Assembly (NCBI RefSeq): GCF_000381765.1
Contig: NZ_KB907074.1
Coordinates: 62,001-126,000, forward strand
Direction: 5' to 3'
Source: [Zimmermannella] faecalis ATCC 13722
GTDB lineage: Bacteria > Actinomycetota > Actinomycetes > Actinomycetales > Microbacteriaceae
DNA: 64,000 nt
Below the pieces are notes generated by a model. That model ran no database searches. It was not told the DNA's origin and worked only from the letters and a program-made list of their open reading frames with translations. The position numbers and the translations under genes are program-made. This document shows, one piece after another, positions 23,973 to 32,356 of this stretch. Within the stretch, counting starts at the first letter, position 1, and each line of letters opens with the position of its first letter.

Positions 23973-25040
23973 ATGACCTCGCGCGACCTGCCACCCCGCC
24001 CCGTGCGCATCCACGGCCTCGACTACGCGCGGGCGCTCGCGATCATCGGCATGATCGGCGCGCACGCCGGCGACGTGCCCGAGTTCTGGCTCACCGAGCC
24101 CTCGACGTGGCTCGGCGTGATTCACGGCAACCCGTCGATCCTGTTCGGACTGCTCGCGGGCGTCTCGATCGCGATCATGACGGGCCGAACGCGCATCCCC
24201 GAACCGCACGAGATGCCGACGCTGCGATTGCGCCTCGTCGGGCGGGGCGCCGTCATCTTCGGGGTCGGCCTCGTGCTTGAGGCCCTCGGCACCGTCGTCG
24301 CGATCATCCTCACCTTCTACGGACTGCTGTATCTGCTCGTGTTGCCGTTCCTGCGGCTGCGGCCCCGAACCCTGGTGATCATCGCAGCGGGCATCGGGCT
24401 CGCCGGGCCGTCGCTCGGCATGTGCCTCATGTATCTCGGCGGGCTCACCTACGCGCCGGGGCTCAACTTCCTGATCGGCGGGATGTATCCGCTCACGACG
24501 TGGCTGCCACTGCTGCTGCTCGGCCTCGCGATTGGGCGCGGCGACATCACACGCATCACGAACGCGCTCGCAATGGCGGTGCTTGGATTCGGGGTGTGGC
24601 TGCTCGCGCAGGGCGTCGGCGTGCTCGCCTTCGACCTCATTTACGATCTCGAATCCGCCGGCGACCCGGACTCGGCGTCGGCGATCGTCGTACGCGCGCT
24701 GCTCGACATCACGGCCCACAGCGGGAGCACGATCGAACTCATCGCCTCGGCCGGCTTCGCGTTTGGGGTGCTCGGCGTCTGCCTCTGCCTACCCGCCGCG
24801 CTCGCGCCCGTGCTCCGGCCGCTGGGCGCGCTCGGCGCGATGCCGCTCACGAGCTACTCGGCGCACATCCTTTCCCTCGCGCTGCTCTGGCCCGGTGCGC
24901 AGCTGCCACTGAGCAACCTCGCCTGGTTCGTCACGGTCGTCGTGCTGCTCATCGCCTGCCCGCTGTACCTGCGCCGCTTCGACCGCGGCCCGCTCGAGGC
25001 GCTCGCGGGCCGCGTCGGGCGGCTCGCCGCAGCTGGTTAG
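23973..25040 (+). CDS. DUF1624/DUF418-like membrane acyltransferase-related protein
   Basis: The 355-residue protein has about ten membrane helices. The opening RIHGLDYARALAIIGMIGAHAG near 10-31 matches the heparan-alpha-glucosaminide N-acetyltransferase-like (DUF1624) and DUF418 families. GNPSILFGLLAGVSIAIMTGR near 51 and ALGAMPLTSYSAHILSLAL near 288 support it. A transmembrane acyl transfer to a surface glycan or lipid is the likely role, inferred from the superfamily. ATG 23973 lies 4 bases after the PemK-like stop. Its own stop overlaps that of the convergent monooxygenase. Confidence 0.72.
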   Translation: MTSRDLPPRPVRIHGLDYARALAIIGMIGAHAGDVPEFWLTEPSTWLGVIHGNPSILFGLLAGVSIAIMTGRTRIPEPHEMPTLRLRLVGRGAVIFGVGLVLEALGTVVAIILTFYGLLYLLVLPFLRLRPRTLVIIAAGIGLAGPSLGMCLMYLGGLTYAPGLNFLIGGMYPLTTWLPLLLLGLAIGRGDITRITNALAMAVLGFGVWLLAQGVGVLAFDLIYDLESAGDPDSASAIVVRALLDITAHSGSTIELIASAGFAFGVLGVCLCLPAALAPVLRPLGALGAMPLTSYSAHILSLALLWPGAQLPLSNLAWFVTVVVLLIACPLYLRRFDRGPLEALAGRVGRLAAAG

Positions 25041-26269
25041 CTATACCAGGTCGGCTCGGGAATCTGACCGAGCAGTGCGTAGTCGCCGACCTCGCGCTTC
25101 TTGTACGCGATGGGGTCGTGGAGGCTGTGCGTACGGAGATTGCGCCAATAGATATCGAGTCCGACCGAACTCGCGGATGCTCGGGCACCGGTGAGCTCGA
25201 AGATGCGGTTCGCGACCTCGAGGCCGTCATCAACGAGGCGCAGCTTTGCGGCAGCCACGCGCACGGCGAGCTCGCCGCGACGGCGCTCGGTGAGCTGCTC
25301 GCGCGGCGCGTGGAGGATCTCGCTCGCCTCGGTGTTGACGGCATCGAGGAGGGCTTCGTCCGCCCAGAGGCGCGACTGCAGCACTCCGTAGCCCTCGAGC
25401 AGATACCACTCCTCGGTCGCGCTCGCCTTGTTGTCGCCGCCGTAGGGCCAGGCCCGGGTCGTCGTGCGCGTGTACTCTGCGGCGGCGGCGAGCGCGCCCT
25501 CGGCAATTCCGAGGTAGAGGTTGGCGAACACGAGCTGAATGGCCGGGACGTTCAACGTGTTGTAGACGAGCGGCTGAAACTCGCCGTCGACGAAGCCTGC
25601 CGCGGCTGACCAGGGCACGCGAACGTCGCGGATCTCAACCGAACCGGACTCGGTGAGGCGCTGGCCGAGCGCATCCCAGTCGCCGGCGAACACGATGCCC
25701 TCTTGCGCGGTAGGCACGATCGCGAAGATGTGCGTGTCGGTGCCCTCGAGCACGCCCTCAAGCACCGTGAGGTCGGCGACGCGGCCACCGGTCGAGAATG
25801 ACTTGCGCCCTGAGAACACGAGCTCGTCGCCGTCTTCGCGAATCGTGAGGTCGCCGTCGCGCGGGTTCACGGCGCCGCCATACAGGGCGTTGGTCGAGGT
25901 CGCGAGTTCTTCGACCGCGGCGATCTGCTCGTCGGTGGCGACGAGGCGCGCCGCCCACGCCCAAAGGTAGTGGTAGCCGAGCAACTGCCCGATCGAGCCG
26001 TCGGCACGCGAAACGATGCGGATCACTCGGTAGGCCGTTGCCCAGGTCTCCCCACCGCCACCGAACTCGCGAGGGCCGAGCAGGGTCACGAGACCCGAGG
26101 CCTTCAGCAGCTCGACCTCGGCGTACGGGGCCGCGTTCGCCCGGTCGCGCTCGAGGGCATCGACGGCGAGCACATCGGCGACCTCCTGGGCACGAGCAAG
26201 CCAATCGGCCGCGCTTGTTGGAGTGGCCGCGTCCTGCCAGCGGTCGGTTTGTGGAGTGGTGATGGTCAT
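25037..26269 (-). CDS. Acyl-CoA dehydrogenase-fold flavin monooxygenase (DszC/SfnC-like)
   Basis: The 410-residue protein has the acyl-CoA dehydrogenase fold, but with features of FMNH2-dependent monooxygenases: GPREFGGGGETWATAYRVIRIV near 66, SIGQLLGYHYLW near 93, FSGRKSFSTGGRVAD near 152 and the C-terminal RNLRTHSLHDPIAYKKREVGDYAL with the HDP-YK signature of DszC. The substrate may be a sulfur heterocycle, sulfone or unrelated aromatic; it is not readable. A separate flavin reductase is needed. The FMN reductase at 31664 is a candidate but is not adjacent. Confidence 0.82.
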   Translation of the reverse strand: MTITTPQTDRWQDAATPTSAADWLARAQEVADVLAVDALERDRANAAPYAEVELLKASGLVTLLGPREFGGGGETWATAYRVIRIVSRADGSIGQLLGYHYLWAWAARLVATDEQIAAVEELATSTNALYGGAVNPRDGDLTIREDGDELVFSGRKSFSTGGRVADLTVLEGVLEGTDTHIFAIVPTAQEGIVFAGDWDALGQRLTESGSVEIRDVRVPWSAAAGFVDGEFQPLVYNTLNVPAIQLVFANLYLGIAEGALAAAAEYTRTTTRAWPYGGDNKASATEEWYLLEGYGVLQSRLWADEALLDAVNTEASEILHAPREQLTERRRGELAVRVAAAKLRLVDDGLEVANRIFELTGARASASSVGLDIYWRNLRTHSLHDPIAYKKREVGDYALLGQIPEPTWYS

Positions 26270-26422
26270 GGTGCTGCCCTTCGTCGTGGTGTTGGTTGAC
26301 CGACACGCTAGGCAGGGGCGTTCGTCACGCGCACGAGATCGCGTACCACGTTGCGGAGCATGACCGTGCGTGACTGCGCGCCGTCACGCACGCGCCATAT
26401 CGCGTCACATTCGTTCGATTCC

Positions 26423-28369
26423 CTAGAACCGAACGATCATCCAGGCAAGCAGTGCGCTGAGTGCGGTGACGCCGCCCAGCACGAGGTGGGTCCACTTCTC
26501 GAGTACGAGCACGGCAATGTATTCGCGCAGCACAGCCGAGGGAAAGTAGTCCCTCGCGGTCTTTGCGCCGACGACCTGCGCGTCGATGCGGAGCCTGCGC
26601 GAGAGCATCGCCGCGCGGAACGCGTGGTAGTCGTTCGTCGCGACGAGCAACTGCTCTCCTCGGCCCTCGCGACGCAAGAGGTCGAGGCTGAACCGCAGGT
26701 TTTCGTCGGTGTTCGTCGAGGCGGCCTCGGCGCGCACGAGCGAGCGCTCGGCGCCGTGTTCGATCGCGTAGCGGGCCATCGCCTCGCCCTCGGCGACCTG
26801 TTCGTCGTCACCCTTGCCGCCCGAGCAGATGAGCACGGGGCGGCGACCTTCGGCGAGTTCCTGCCGCTGCGCCTCGAGTCCGCGGTCGATACGGGCAGCG
26901 AGCAGCGGCGGCACGCGATCGCCGAACACCTTCGAACCGAGCACGACGACCGCGTCGAACCCCGCTCGAGGCCGCAGACGTGCGAAGACCTGGCCGTACC
27001 CGAGGAACGCGAAGAACACGAACGCGAGGTACGCGGTGAGGCCGAGGGCAGCAACCGTTACGACGATGAGCCAGCCGACCTGCAGTAGCACCGCGACGAC
27101 GAAGACCGCGGCAACACCGATCACTCCCACGACCGCCGCGATGCCGAGCAGGTTCGACACGGTGCGGCCCTCGCGGCGCAGCGTCGTCATGCCGGCGACG
27201 AGCAGATAGCCCGCAAACCACAGGGTCGCGCCGAGCAGGGCGATCGCGCCCAGCAGGCCGAGCCCCAGCCCAGCCACCGGCAGGAGTGACGCGAGCCCGA
27301 GCAACAACGCGAACCCGAGATACACGATGCCACCGAGCGCGAGCACCGCGGCGCTCATGCGTCGCGGCTCACCGTCGCGGGCACCTGCGGCGCGCGCGGT
27401 GTCGGGGTCGCGGGCATCGATTAGGCGGAGGTCTGCTGCCCAGCCGCTCACGCCACGCGAGCTGAAAATGAGGATCGCGAGGATGGCGACGACCGCCCAC
27501 GTGTGCGCGAGCCACGCGGTGACGGGAACCTCGAGAGTGGAGAGCGCGATGAGCACGAAGTAGGTGCCGCCGCCAGCGATGAAGCGGATGAGCGTGCGAG
27601 CGACCCCGGGCGATGCGCCGTCGGTCTGCACGACCCGAAGGTAGGCGAGCCGCTGGCCGAACGTCGCGCCGATTGCGGCGGGCACGACGAAGTACGCGAG
27701 TGTGGCAGACACGACAACGGTGCCCGCATACACCCAGTCGATGTGTGCGTGGAGCGGCATGGTTTCAAACGTCGCCGGGTACGCGAGGGCGAGAGCGAGA
27801 TCGAACGATAGCGGAAGACCGAAGCCGACCCCGAACACCGTCACGGCATCGACTGCGCCCGCGACCAGCCGCCGACCGGCCGTGACCCTGGCGGGTTCGT
27901 GCGGATCGTGGCGGTGCTGTCCCGGCACCCGCGCGAGTAGCGGGGCAAGCGCGCAACCAATGAGCGCCCCGACCGTGTTCGCGAGCAGATCGACGACGTC
28001 GAAGGGCCCGGAAGCGCTCGGGTTGAGGCCGAAGACGCCCGTGACCTGCGTCGTCTCGATCGCGAGCGACACCGCGACGCCGATGGCGACCGTGGTGACG
28101 ACGCGCGCTCCGAAGAGATAGCGGACGAGCGCCCCGAACGGTATGAAGGCGGCGACGCCGATGGCGACGTGCTCGAGGAGGTCGGAGTCAGGCGGCGGGA
28201 AGATCGTGAGCACCCGCAGCGCCGCGAAGTACACGACCCCGGCCGCGCTGATGAGCGCGTGGCCGGGGCCGGTTACCCCTCGTCGATTACTCCAGCCCAC
28301 ATAGGGGATGAGTACGACGGGGAGGAGCAACGCGCCGAAGAACAGCGCGAGCAGCGCGGGTGCCTCCAC
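26423..28369 (-). CDS. Fused VanZ-RDD-YdcF (DUF218) membrane protein
   Basis: The 648-residue single frame joins three parts. Residues 1-150 are VanZ-like, with LTIFPPPDSDLLEHVAIGV and DVVDLLANTVGALIG. Residues about 165-320 are RDD-like: RRLVAGAVDAVTVFG, then FGQRLAYLRVVQTDG. After four more helices, residues about 455-620 form a YdcF/DUF218 domain: FDAVVVLGSKVFGDRVPPLLAARI, then VLICSGGKGDDEQVAEGEAM and ANDYHAFRA-type text. No stop or frame change separates them. It starts with GTG sharing one base with the helicase stop (TAGTG), so the two are coupled. A cell-envelope role is inferred. Confidence 0.8.
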   Translation of the reverse strand: MEAPALLALFFGALLLPVVLIPYVGWSNRRGVTGPGHALISAAGVVYFAALRVLTIFPPPDSDLLEHVAIGVAAFIPFGALVRYLFGARVVTTVAIGVAVSLAIETTQVTGVFGLNPSASGPFDVVDLLANTVGALIGCALAPLLARVPGQHRHDPHEPARVTAGRRLVAGAVDAVTVFGVGFGLPLSFDLALALAYPATFETMPLHAHIDWVYAGTVVVSATLAYFVVPAAIGATFGQRLAYLRVVQTDGASPGVARTLIRFIAGGGTYFVLIALSTLEVPVTAWLAHTWAVVAILAILIFSSRGVSGWAADLRLIDARDPDTARAAGARDGEPRRMSAAVLALGGIVYLGFALLLGLASLLPVAGLGLGLLGAIALLGATLWFAGYLLVAGMTTLRREGRTVSNLLGIAAVVGVIGVAAVFVVAVLLQVGWLIVVTVAALGLTAYLAFVFFAFLGYGQVFARLRPRAGFDAVVVLGSKVFGDRVPPLLAARIDRGLEAQRQELAEGRRPVLICSGGKGDDEQVAEGEAMARYAIEHGAERSLVRAEAASTNTDENLRFSLDLLRREGRGEQLLVATNDYHAFRAAMLSRRLRIDAQVVGAKTARDYFPSAVLREYIAVLVLEKWTHLVLGGVTALSALLAWMIVRF

Positions 28370-30234
28370 TAGTAGCGGTCGCGGCCCCCGCCACCGCCTC
28401 GGCCACCGCGGTAGCCGCCACGGCCGCCGCTGTTGCGACCGCCGTATCCGCCGCCGCCGTACCCGCCACCGCCGCCGCGTCCGCCGCGGAAGTCGTCGTC
28501 ACGCTTGCGGCTCTTGCGAGGCCCGTTGTCGGGGCGAATGTCGATCGTCTGACCGGCGACGCGAATCGCGCCCAGTCGGTCGAGGTCGTCGCGCGAAAGG
28601 CCGCGGGGCAGCTCGACGATCGTGAACGCCGGGAAGATGTTGATCGCGCCGATGTCGTCGCGCCCGAGCCCGCCCTCGTTCGCGAGCGCGCCGACGATCT
28701 GACGCGGCTCGACACGGTGGCGTTTGCCGACCTCGATGCGGTACGCGGTGAGGTTCTGGTTCGACTCGCGGCGCTCGCGGCGGCCTGAGTCGCGGCGGTC
28801 GCCCCGGTCACCACGGTCGCGCTCGCCGCGGCCGCCGAACTCGGGGAGGTTCTGCATGGGGTCGTCGTTCGGGTCGAGCAGCAGCGGGTCGTCGCCCTGC
28901 GAGACGACCGCGAGTGCGGCGGCGACGTCGGCCTCGGGCACGTCGTGGTGGCGCACGTAGTGGTCGATGATGTCGCGGAAGGCGGCGATACGGTCGGTCT
29001 CTTCGAGGGCGTTCGTGATCGCCTCGTCGAAGCGGCTCAGGCGTGTCTCGTTGATGTCGGCGACCGAGGGGAGACGCATCTGCTCCATCGGCTGGCGCGT
29101 GACGCGCTCGATGTGGTTGAGCAGGCGGCGCTCGCGCGGCGTGACGAAGCTGATCGCGGCGCCCGTGCGGCCTGCGCGGCCGGTGCGGCCGATGCGGTGC
29201 ACGTACGACTCGGGGTCGGTCGGAATGTCGAAGTTCACGACGTGGGTGATGCGGTCGACGTCGAGGCCGCGCGCGGCGACGTCGGTCGCGACGAGCACGT
29301 CGAGCTTGCCCGACTTCAGATCGCTCACGAGGCGCTCGCGCTGGTTCTGCGCGATGTCGCCGTTGATCGCGCTCGCCGAAATACCGCGGGCACGGAGCTT
29401 GTCGGCGAGCTGTTCGGTCTCGCTCTTCGTGCGCACGAACGCGATGAGGCCCTCGTACTCCTCCACCTCGAGGATGCGCGTGAGCGCGTCGACCTTCTGG
29501 TGGTAGGGCACGACGAGGTAGCGCTGCGAGATGTTCTTCGACGTCTGCGTCGTCGACTTCACCGTGATCTCGGCGGCGTCGTTGAGGTACTGCTGCGAGA
29601 TGCGGCGAATCTGCGGCGGCATCGTCGCCGAGAAGAGGGCGACCTGCTTTTCGGCGGGCGTGTCGGCGAGGATCGTCTCGACGTCCTCCGCGAAGCCCAT
29701 CTTCAGCATCTCGTCGGCCTCGTCGAGCACGAGGAACTTGATCTCAGAGAGGTCGAGGCTGCCGCGCTTGAGGTGATCCATGATGCGGCCGGGCGTGCCG
29801 ACGACGACATCGACGCCGCGGCGCAGCGAGCTGAGCTGGGCGCCGTACGGCGCGCCGCCGTAGATCGGCACCATGCGCACGTCGGGCACCTTCGTCGCAT
29901 AGCTCTCGAAGGCCTCGGCGACCTGCAGTGCGAGTTCACGGGTGGGGGAGAGCACGAGCGCCTGCGGCTTGTGGGCGCCGCCGTGGATGCGCGAGAGCAC
30001 GGGGAGCGCGAATGCCGCGGTCTTGCCCGTTCCGGTCTGCGCGAGCCCGACGACGTCGCGCCCCTCGAGCAGCACGGGGATCGTCGCCGCCTGGATCGGG
30101 GAGGGGGTCTCGTACCCGATCTCGCGGATTGCTTCGAGGACGGGCTCCGAGAGGCCGAGCTCGGCGAAGGTGGGCTGGTCGGTCTCGGGGGCGTCGTGCG
30201 CCTCAGGGTTCTGGCTATCTACGCGAGGCGTCAT
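28369..30234 (-). CDS. deaD: DEAD-box RNA helicase with DbpA-type domain and RGG tail
   Basis: The 621-residue protein has a Q-motif near residue 23, AQTGTGKT near 50, PTRELALQ, the DEAD box in FLVLDEADEML near 150, SAT, and the helicase C motifs with HRIGRTGRAGRTG near 330. A DbpA-type RNA-binding domain lies at about 480-565. The last 50 residues are Gly/Arg-rich. CsdA/DeaD-type helicases remodel structured RNA in ribosome assembly, especially in the cold. ATG 30234 is preferred because the conserved part starts there. It shares a base with the fusion gene downstream and is divergent from the luciferase-like gene. Confidence 0.93.
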   Translation of the reverse strand: MTPRVDSQNPEAHDAPETDQPTFAELGLSEPVLEAIREIGYETPSPIQAATIPVLLEGRDVVGLAQTGTGKTAAFALPVLSRIHGGAHKPQALVLSPTRELALQVAEAFESYATKVPDVRMVPIYGGAPYGAQLSSLRRGVDVVVGTPGRIMDHLKRGSLDLSEIKFLVLDEADEMLKMGFAEDVETILADTPAEKQVALFSATMPPQIRRISQQYLNDAAEITVKSTTQTSKNISQRYLVVPYHQKVDALTRILEVEEYEGLIAFVRTKSETEQLADKLRARGISASAINGDIAQNQRERLVSDLKSGKLDVLVATDVAARGLDVDRITHVVNFDIPTDPESYVHRIGRTGRAGRTGAAISFVTPRERRLLNHIERVTRQPMEQMRLPSVADINETRLSRFDEAITNALEETDRIAAFRDIIDHYVRHHDVPEADVAAALAVVSQGDDPLLLDPNDDPMQNLPEFGGRGERDRGDRGDRRDSGRRERRESNQNLTAYRIEVGKRHRVEPRQIVGALANEGGLGRDDIGAINIFPAFTIVELPRGLSRDDLDRLGAIRVAGQTIDIRPDNGPRKSRKRDDDFRGGRGGGGGYGGGGYGGRNSGGRGGYRGGRGGGGGRDRY

Positions 30235-30389
30235 GGGGTAAAGCCTACCGTGGAGCGGCCCTCCGCCCGGCGTGTGGGGCCGATCTGCGACGAGTTCGAG
30301 GCAACCTTCGGTTTTTCGGAATAGCTTCGGGCGAAGCCGCGTTCCAACTCCATGTAAACGCATACATCAATCCAATTGAGGAGAACGCC

Positions 30390-31574
30390 ATGCAGTTCGG
30401 CATCATGTCCGTGAGCGACGTCACCCGCAATCCGGTCACCGGCGAGACGCCGAGCGAGGCCGAGCGCATCCGTGCCGCGATCGAGATCGCGAAGAAGACC
30501 GAAGAGGTCGGGCTCGACGTCTTCGCGATCGGCGAGCACCACAACCCGCCCTTCTTCTCCTCCTCACCGACGACGCTGCTCGCGGCGATCGCAGCGCAGA
30601 CTGAGAAGCTCATCCTCACCACCTCGACGACGCTCATCACGACAAACGACCCGGTGCGCATCGCCGAGGAGTACGCCATGCTGCAGCACGTCGCCGACGG
30701 CCGGATGGACCTCATGCTCGGCCGCGGGAACACCGCACCCGTGTACCCGTGGTTCGGGCAGGACATCCGCCAGGGGCTGCCGCTCGCGCTCGAGAACTAC
30801 AACCTCCTGCACCGCCTCTGGCGCGAAGACGTCGTGAACTGGTCGGGGAAGTTCCGCGGGCCGCTCAACGGCTTCACGTCGACGCCGCGCCCCCTCGACG
30901 ACGTGCCTCCGTTCGTGTGGCATGGCTCGATTCGTACGCCCGAAGTCGCCGAGCAGGCCGCGTTCTATGGCAACGGCTACTTCGCGAACTTCATCTTCTG
31001 GCCGCCCGAGCACTCGCTGCGCCTCGCGAACTTCTACCGCGAGCGCTTCGAGCACTACGGTCACGGCACGAAGAAGGACGCCATCGTCGGCCTCGGCGGG
31101 CAGGCGTTCATCGCGAAGAAGTCGCAGGACGCGTACCGCGAGTTCCGCCCCTACTTCGACGAGGCGCCGGTCTACGGCAACGGGCCGTCGCTCGAGCAGT
31201 TCTCGCAGGCGACCCCGCTCGCCGTCGGCAGCGTGCAGGAGGTCATCGACAAGATCCTCGGCTTCCACGACCTCTTCGGCGACTACCAGCGCCAGCTGTT
31301 CCTGCAAGACCACGCGGGGCTTCCGCTCGGCATGGTGCTCGACCAGCTCGAACTGCTCGGTGGCGAGGTGATCCCGGTCGTGCGCAAGGAGCTCGAGGGC
31401 CGGCGTGACCCCGAGTCGGCCCCGGCGCCGACGCACGAGCTGCTCGTGCAGAAGAAGTACGGTGACGGCCCGGTTCGCCAGCCCCGGCCGCAGGCGAACC
31501 GCGGCGACAACGTCACGGGCGGCTCGCCCTACCTCGACACCGATGAGGTCACGGCCGCCCGCGAGGCCGAATAG
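30390..31574 (+). CDS. Luciferase-like (LLM) flavin-dependent monooxygenase, CE1758 type
   Basis: The 394-residue protein is a TIM-barrel luciferase-like monooxygenase. It opens with MQFGIMSVSDVTRNPVTG and has GLDVFAIGEHHNPPFFSSSP near 46, RMDLMLGRGNTAPVYPWFGQ near 104 and HGSIRTPEVAEQAAFYGNGYF near 178. This matches the CE1758 group, which travels with a dedicated FMN reductase, and that reductase gene follows here 89 bases downstream. FMNH2 and oxygen are used on an unknown substrate. ATG 30390 follows TGAGGAG at 30378-30384; a longer upstream frame is an artefact of overlap with the helicase. Confidence 0.88.
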   Translation: MQFGIMSVSDVTRNPVTGETPSEAERIRAAIEIAKKTEEVGLDVFAIGEHHNPPFFSSSPTTLLAAIAAQTEKLILTTSTTLITTNDPVRIAEEYAMLQHVADGRMDLMLGRGNTAPVYPWFGQDIRQGLPLALENYNLLHRLWREDVVNWSGKFRGPLNGFTSTPRPLDDVPPFVWHGSIRTPEVAEQAAFYGNGYFANFIFWPPEHSLRLANFYRERFEHYGHGTKKDAIVGLGGQAFIAKKSQDAYREFRPYFDEAPVYGNGPSLEQFSQATPLAVGSVQEVIDKILGFHDLFGDYQRQLFLQDHAGLPLGMVLDQLELLGGEVIPVVRKELEGRRDPESAPAPTHELLVQKKYGDGPVRQPRPQANRGDNVTGGSPYLDTDEVTAAREAE

Positions 31575-31663
31575 CGCGACCGGCGCGGGAAGGTTCCTCC
31601 CGGAATCTTCGCGCGCCGATTCGCGTTGCACGTTGCAGAAGAGTTGAGAGGACTATTTCCGTC

Positions 31664-32356
31664 ATGACCGAAACCCCGAGCCCCAGCACCGAGCGCTTCC
31701 GCGTCGTCGTCGTGAACGCGGGCACATCGAACCCGTCGTCGACCGCGATGCTCGCCGACCGCGTGGTCGAAGAGCTCACGCGCCTCGCCGATTCGTCGGG
31801 GGCCGAACTCGAGGTTGCGGCGATCGGGCTGCGCGACCTCGCGCAGGAGATCGGCAACGGGCTGGTGACGGGCCTTCGGGGTGAGGGCCTCGAGCGCGCG
31901 AGTGAGCTGCTTGCCGAAGCCGACGCGGTCATCGCCGCGACGCCGGTCTATAAGGCCGAGGCCTCGGGCCTGTTCAGCGGGTTCTTTCAGGTGCTCGACC
32001 GCGACCTGCTCATCGGCACGCCCGTCGTGCTCGGCGCGACCGCCGGTACGAGCCGGCACGCCCTCGTAATCGACGGACAGATGCGCTCGCAGTTCGCGTA
32101 CCTGCGCGCACTCGTGACTCCGACGTCGCTATTCGCCGCGACGGAAGACTGGAACGATCCGGCCTTCGCGAGCCGCTTCCGCCGCGCCGCGGGCGAGCTG
32201 TGGCTGCTCATGGAATCGCGCTTCGCGAAGCGCCTGCGCGAAACGAACTGGGACACGTACCAGCACGACTTCGGCAGTGCGAAGAGCTCCGGGAACGACG
32301 AGATCGATCTTTCGAGCGACCTCATGCGCCTCGCCGCTGGCGGCACGCTGAGCTAG
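31664..32356 (+). CDS. NAD(P)H-dependent FMN reductase, CE1759 type, partner of the LLM enzyme
   Basis: The 230-residue protein has the flavodoxin-like fold of NADPH-dependent FMN reductases: VVVVNAGTSNPSSTAMLADRV near 14 binds the FMN phosphate, and ADAVIAATPVYKAEASGLFSGFFQVLDR near 87 and GATAGTSRHALVIDGQMR near 127 follow. The pattern is that of the CE1759 family, which is always paired with a CE1758 monooxygenase. It should supply reduced FMN to the enzyme encoded just upstream. Its TAG overlaps the stop of the convergent hrpB gene in a CTAG. Confidence 0.88.
   Translation: MTETPSPSTERFRVVVVNAGTSNPSSTAMLADRVVEELTRLADSSGAELEVAAIGLRDLAQEIGNGLVTGLRGEGLERASELLAEADAVIAATPVYKAEASGLFSGFFQVLDRDLLIGTPVVLGATAGTSRHALVIDGQMRSQFAYLRALVTPTSLFAATEDWNDPAFASRFRRAAGELWLLMESRFAKRLRETNWDTYQHDFGSAKSSGNDEIDLSSDLMRLAAGGTLS

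Noticed and set aside
28369-28520. Gly-rich repeat tract at the helicase C-terminus as a possible DNA repeat or CRISPR-like array
   Set aside because: The repetition follows from Gly/Arg codons of an RGG-type tail, and the units are irregular with no spacers.
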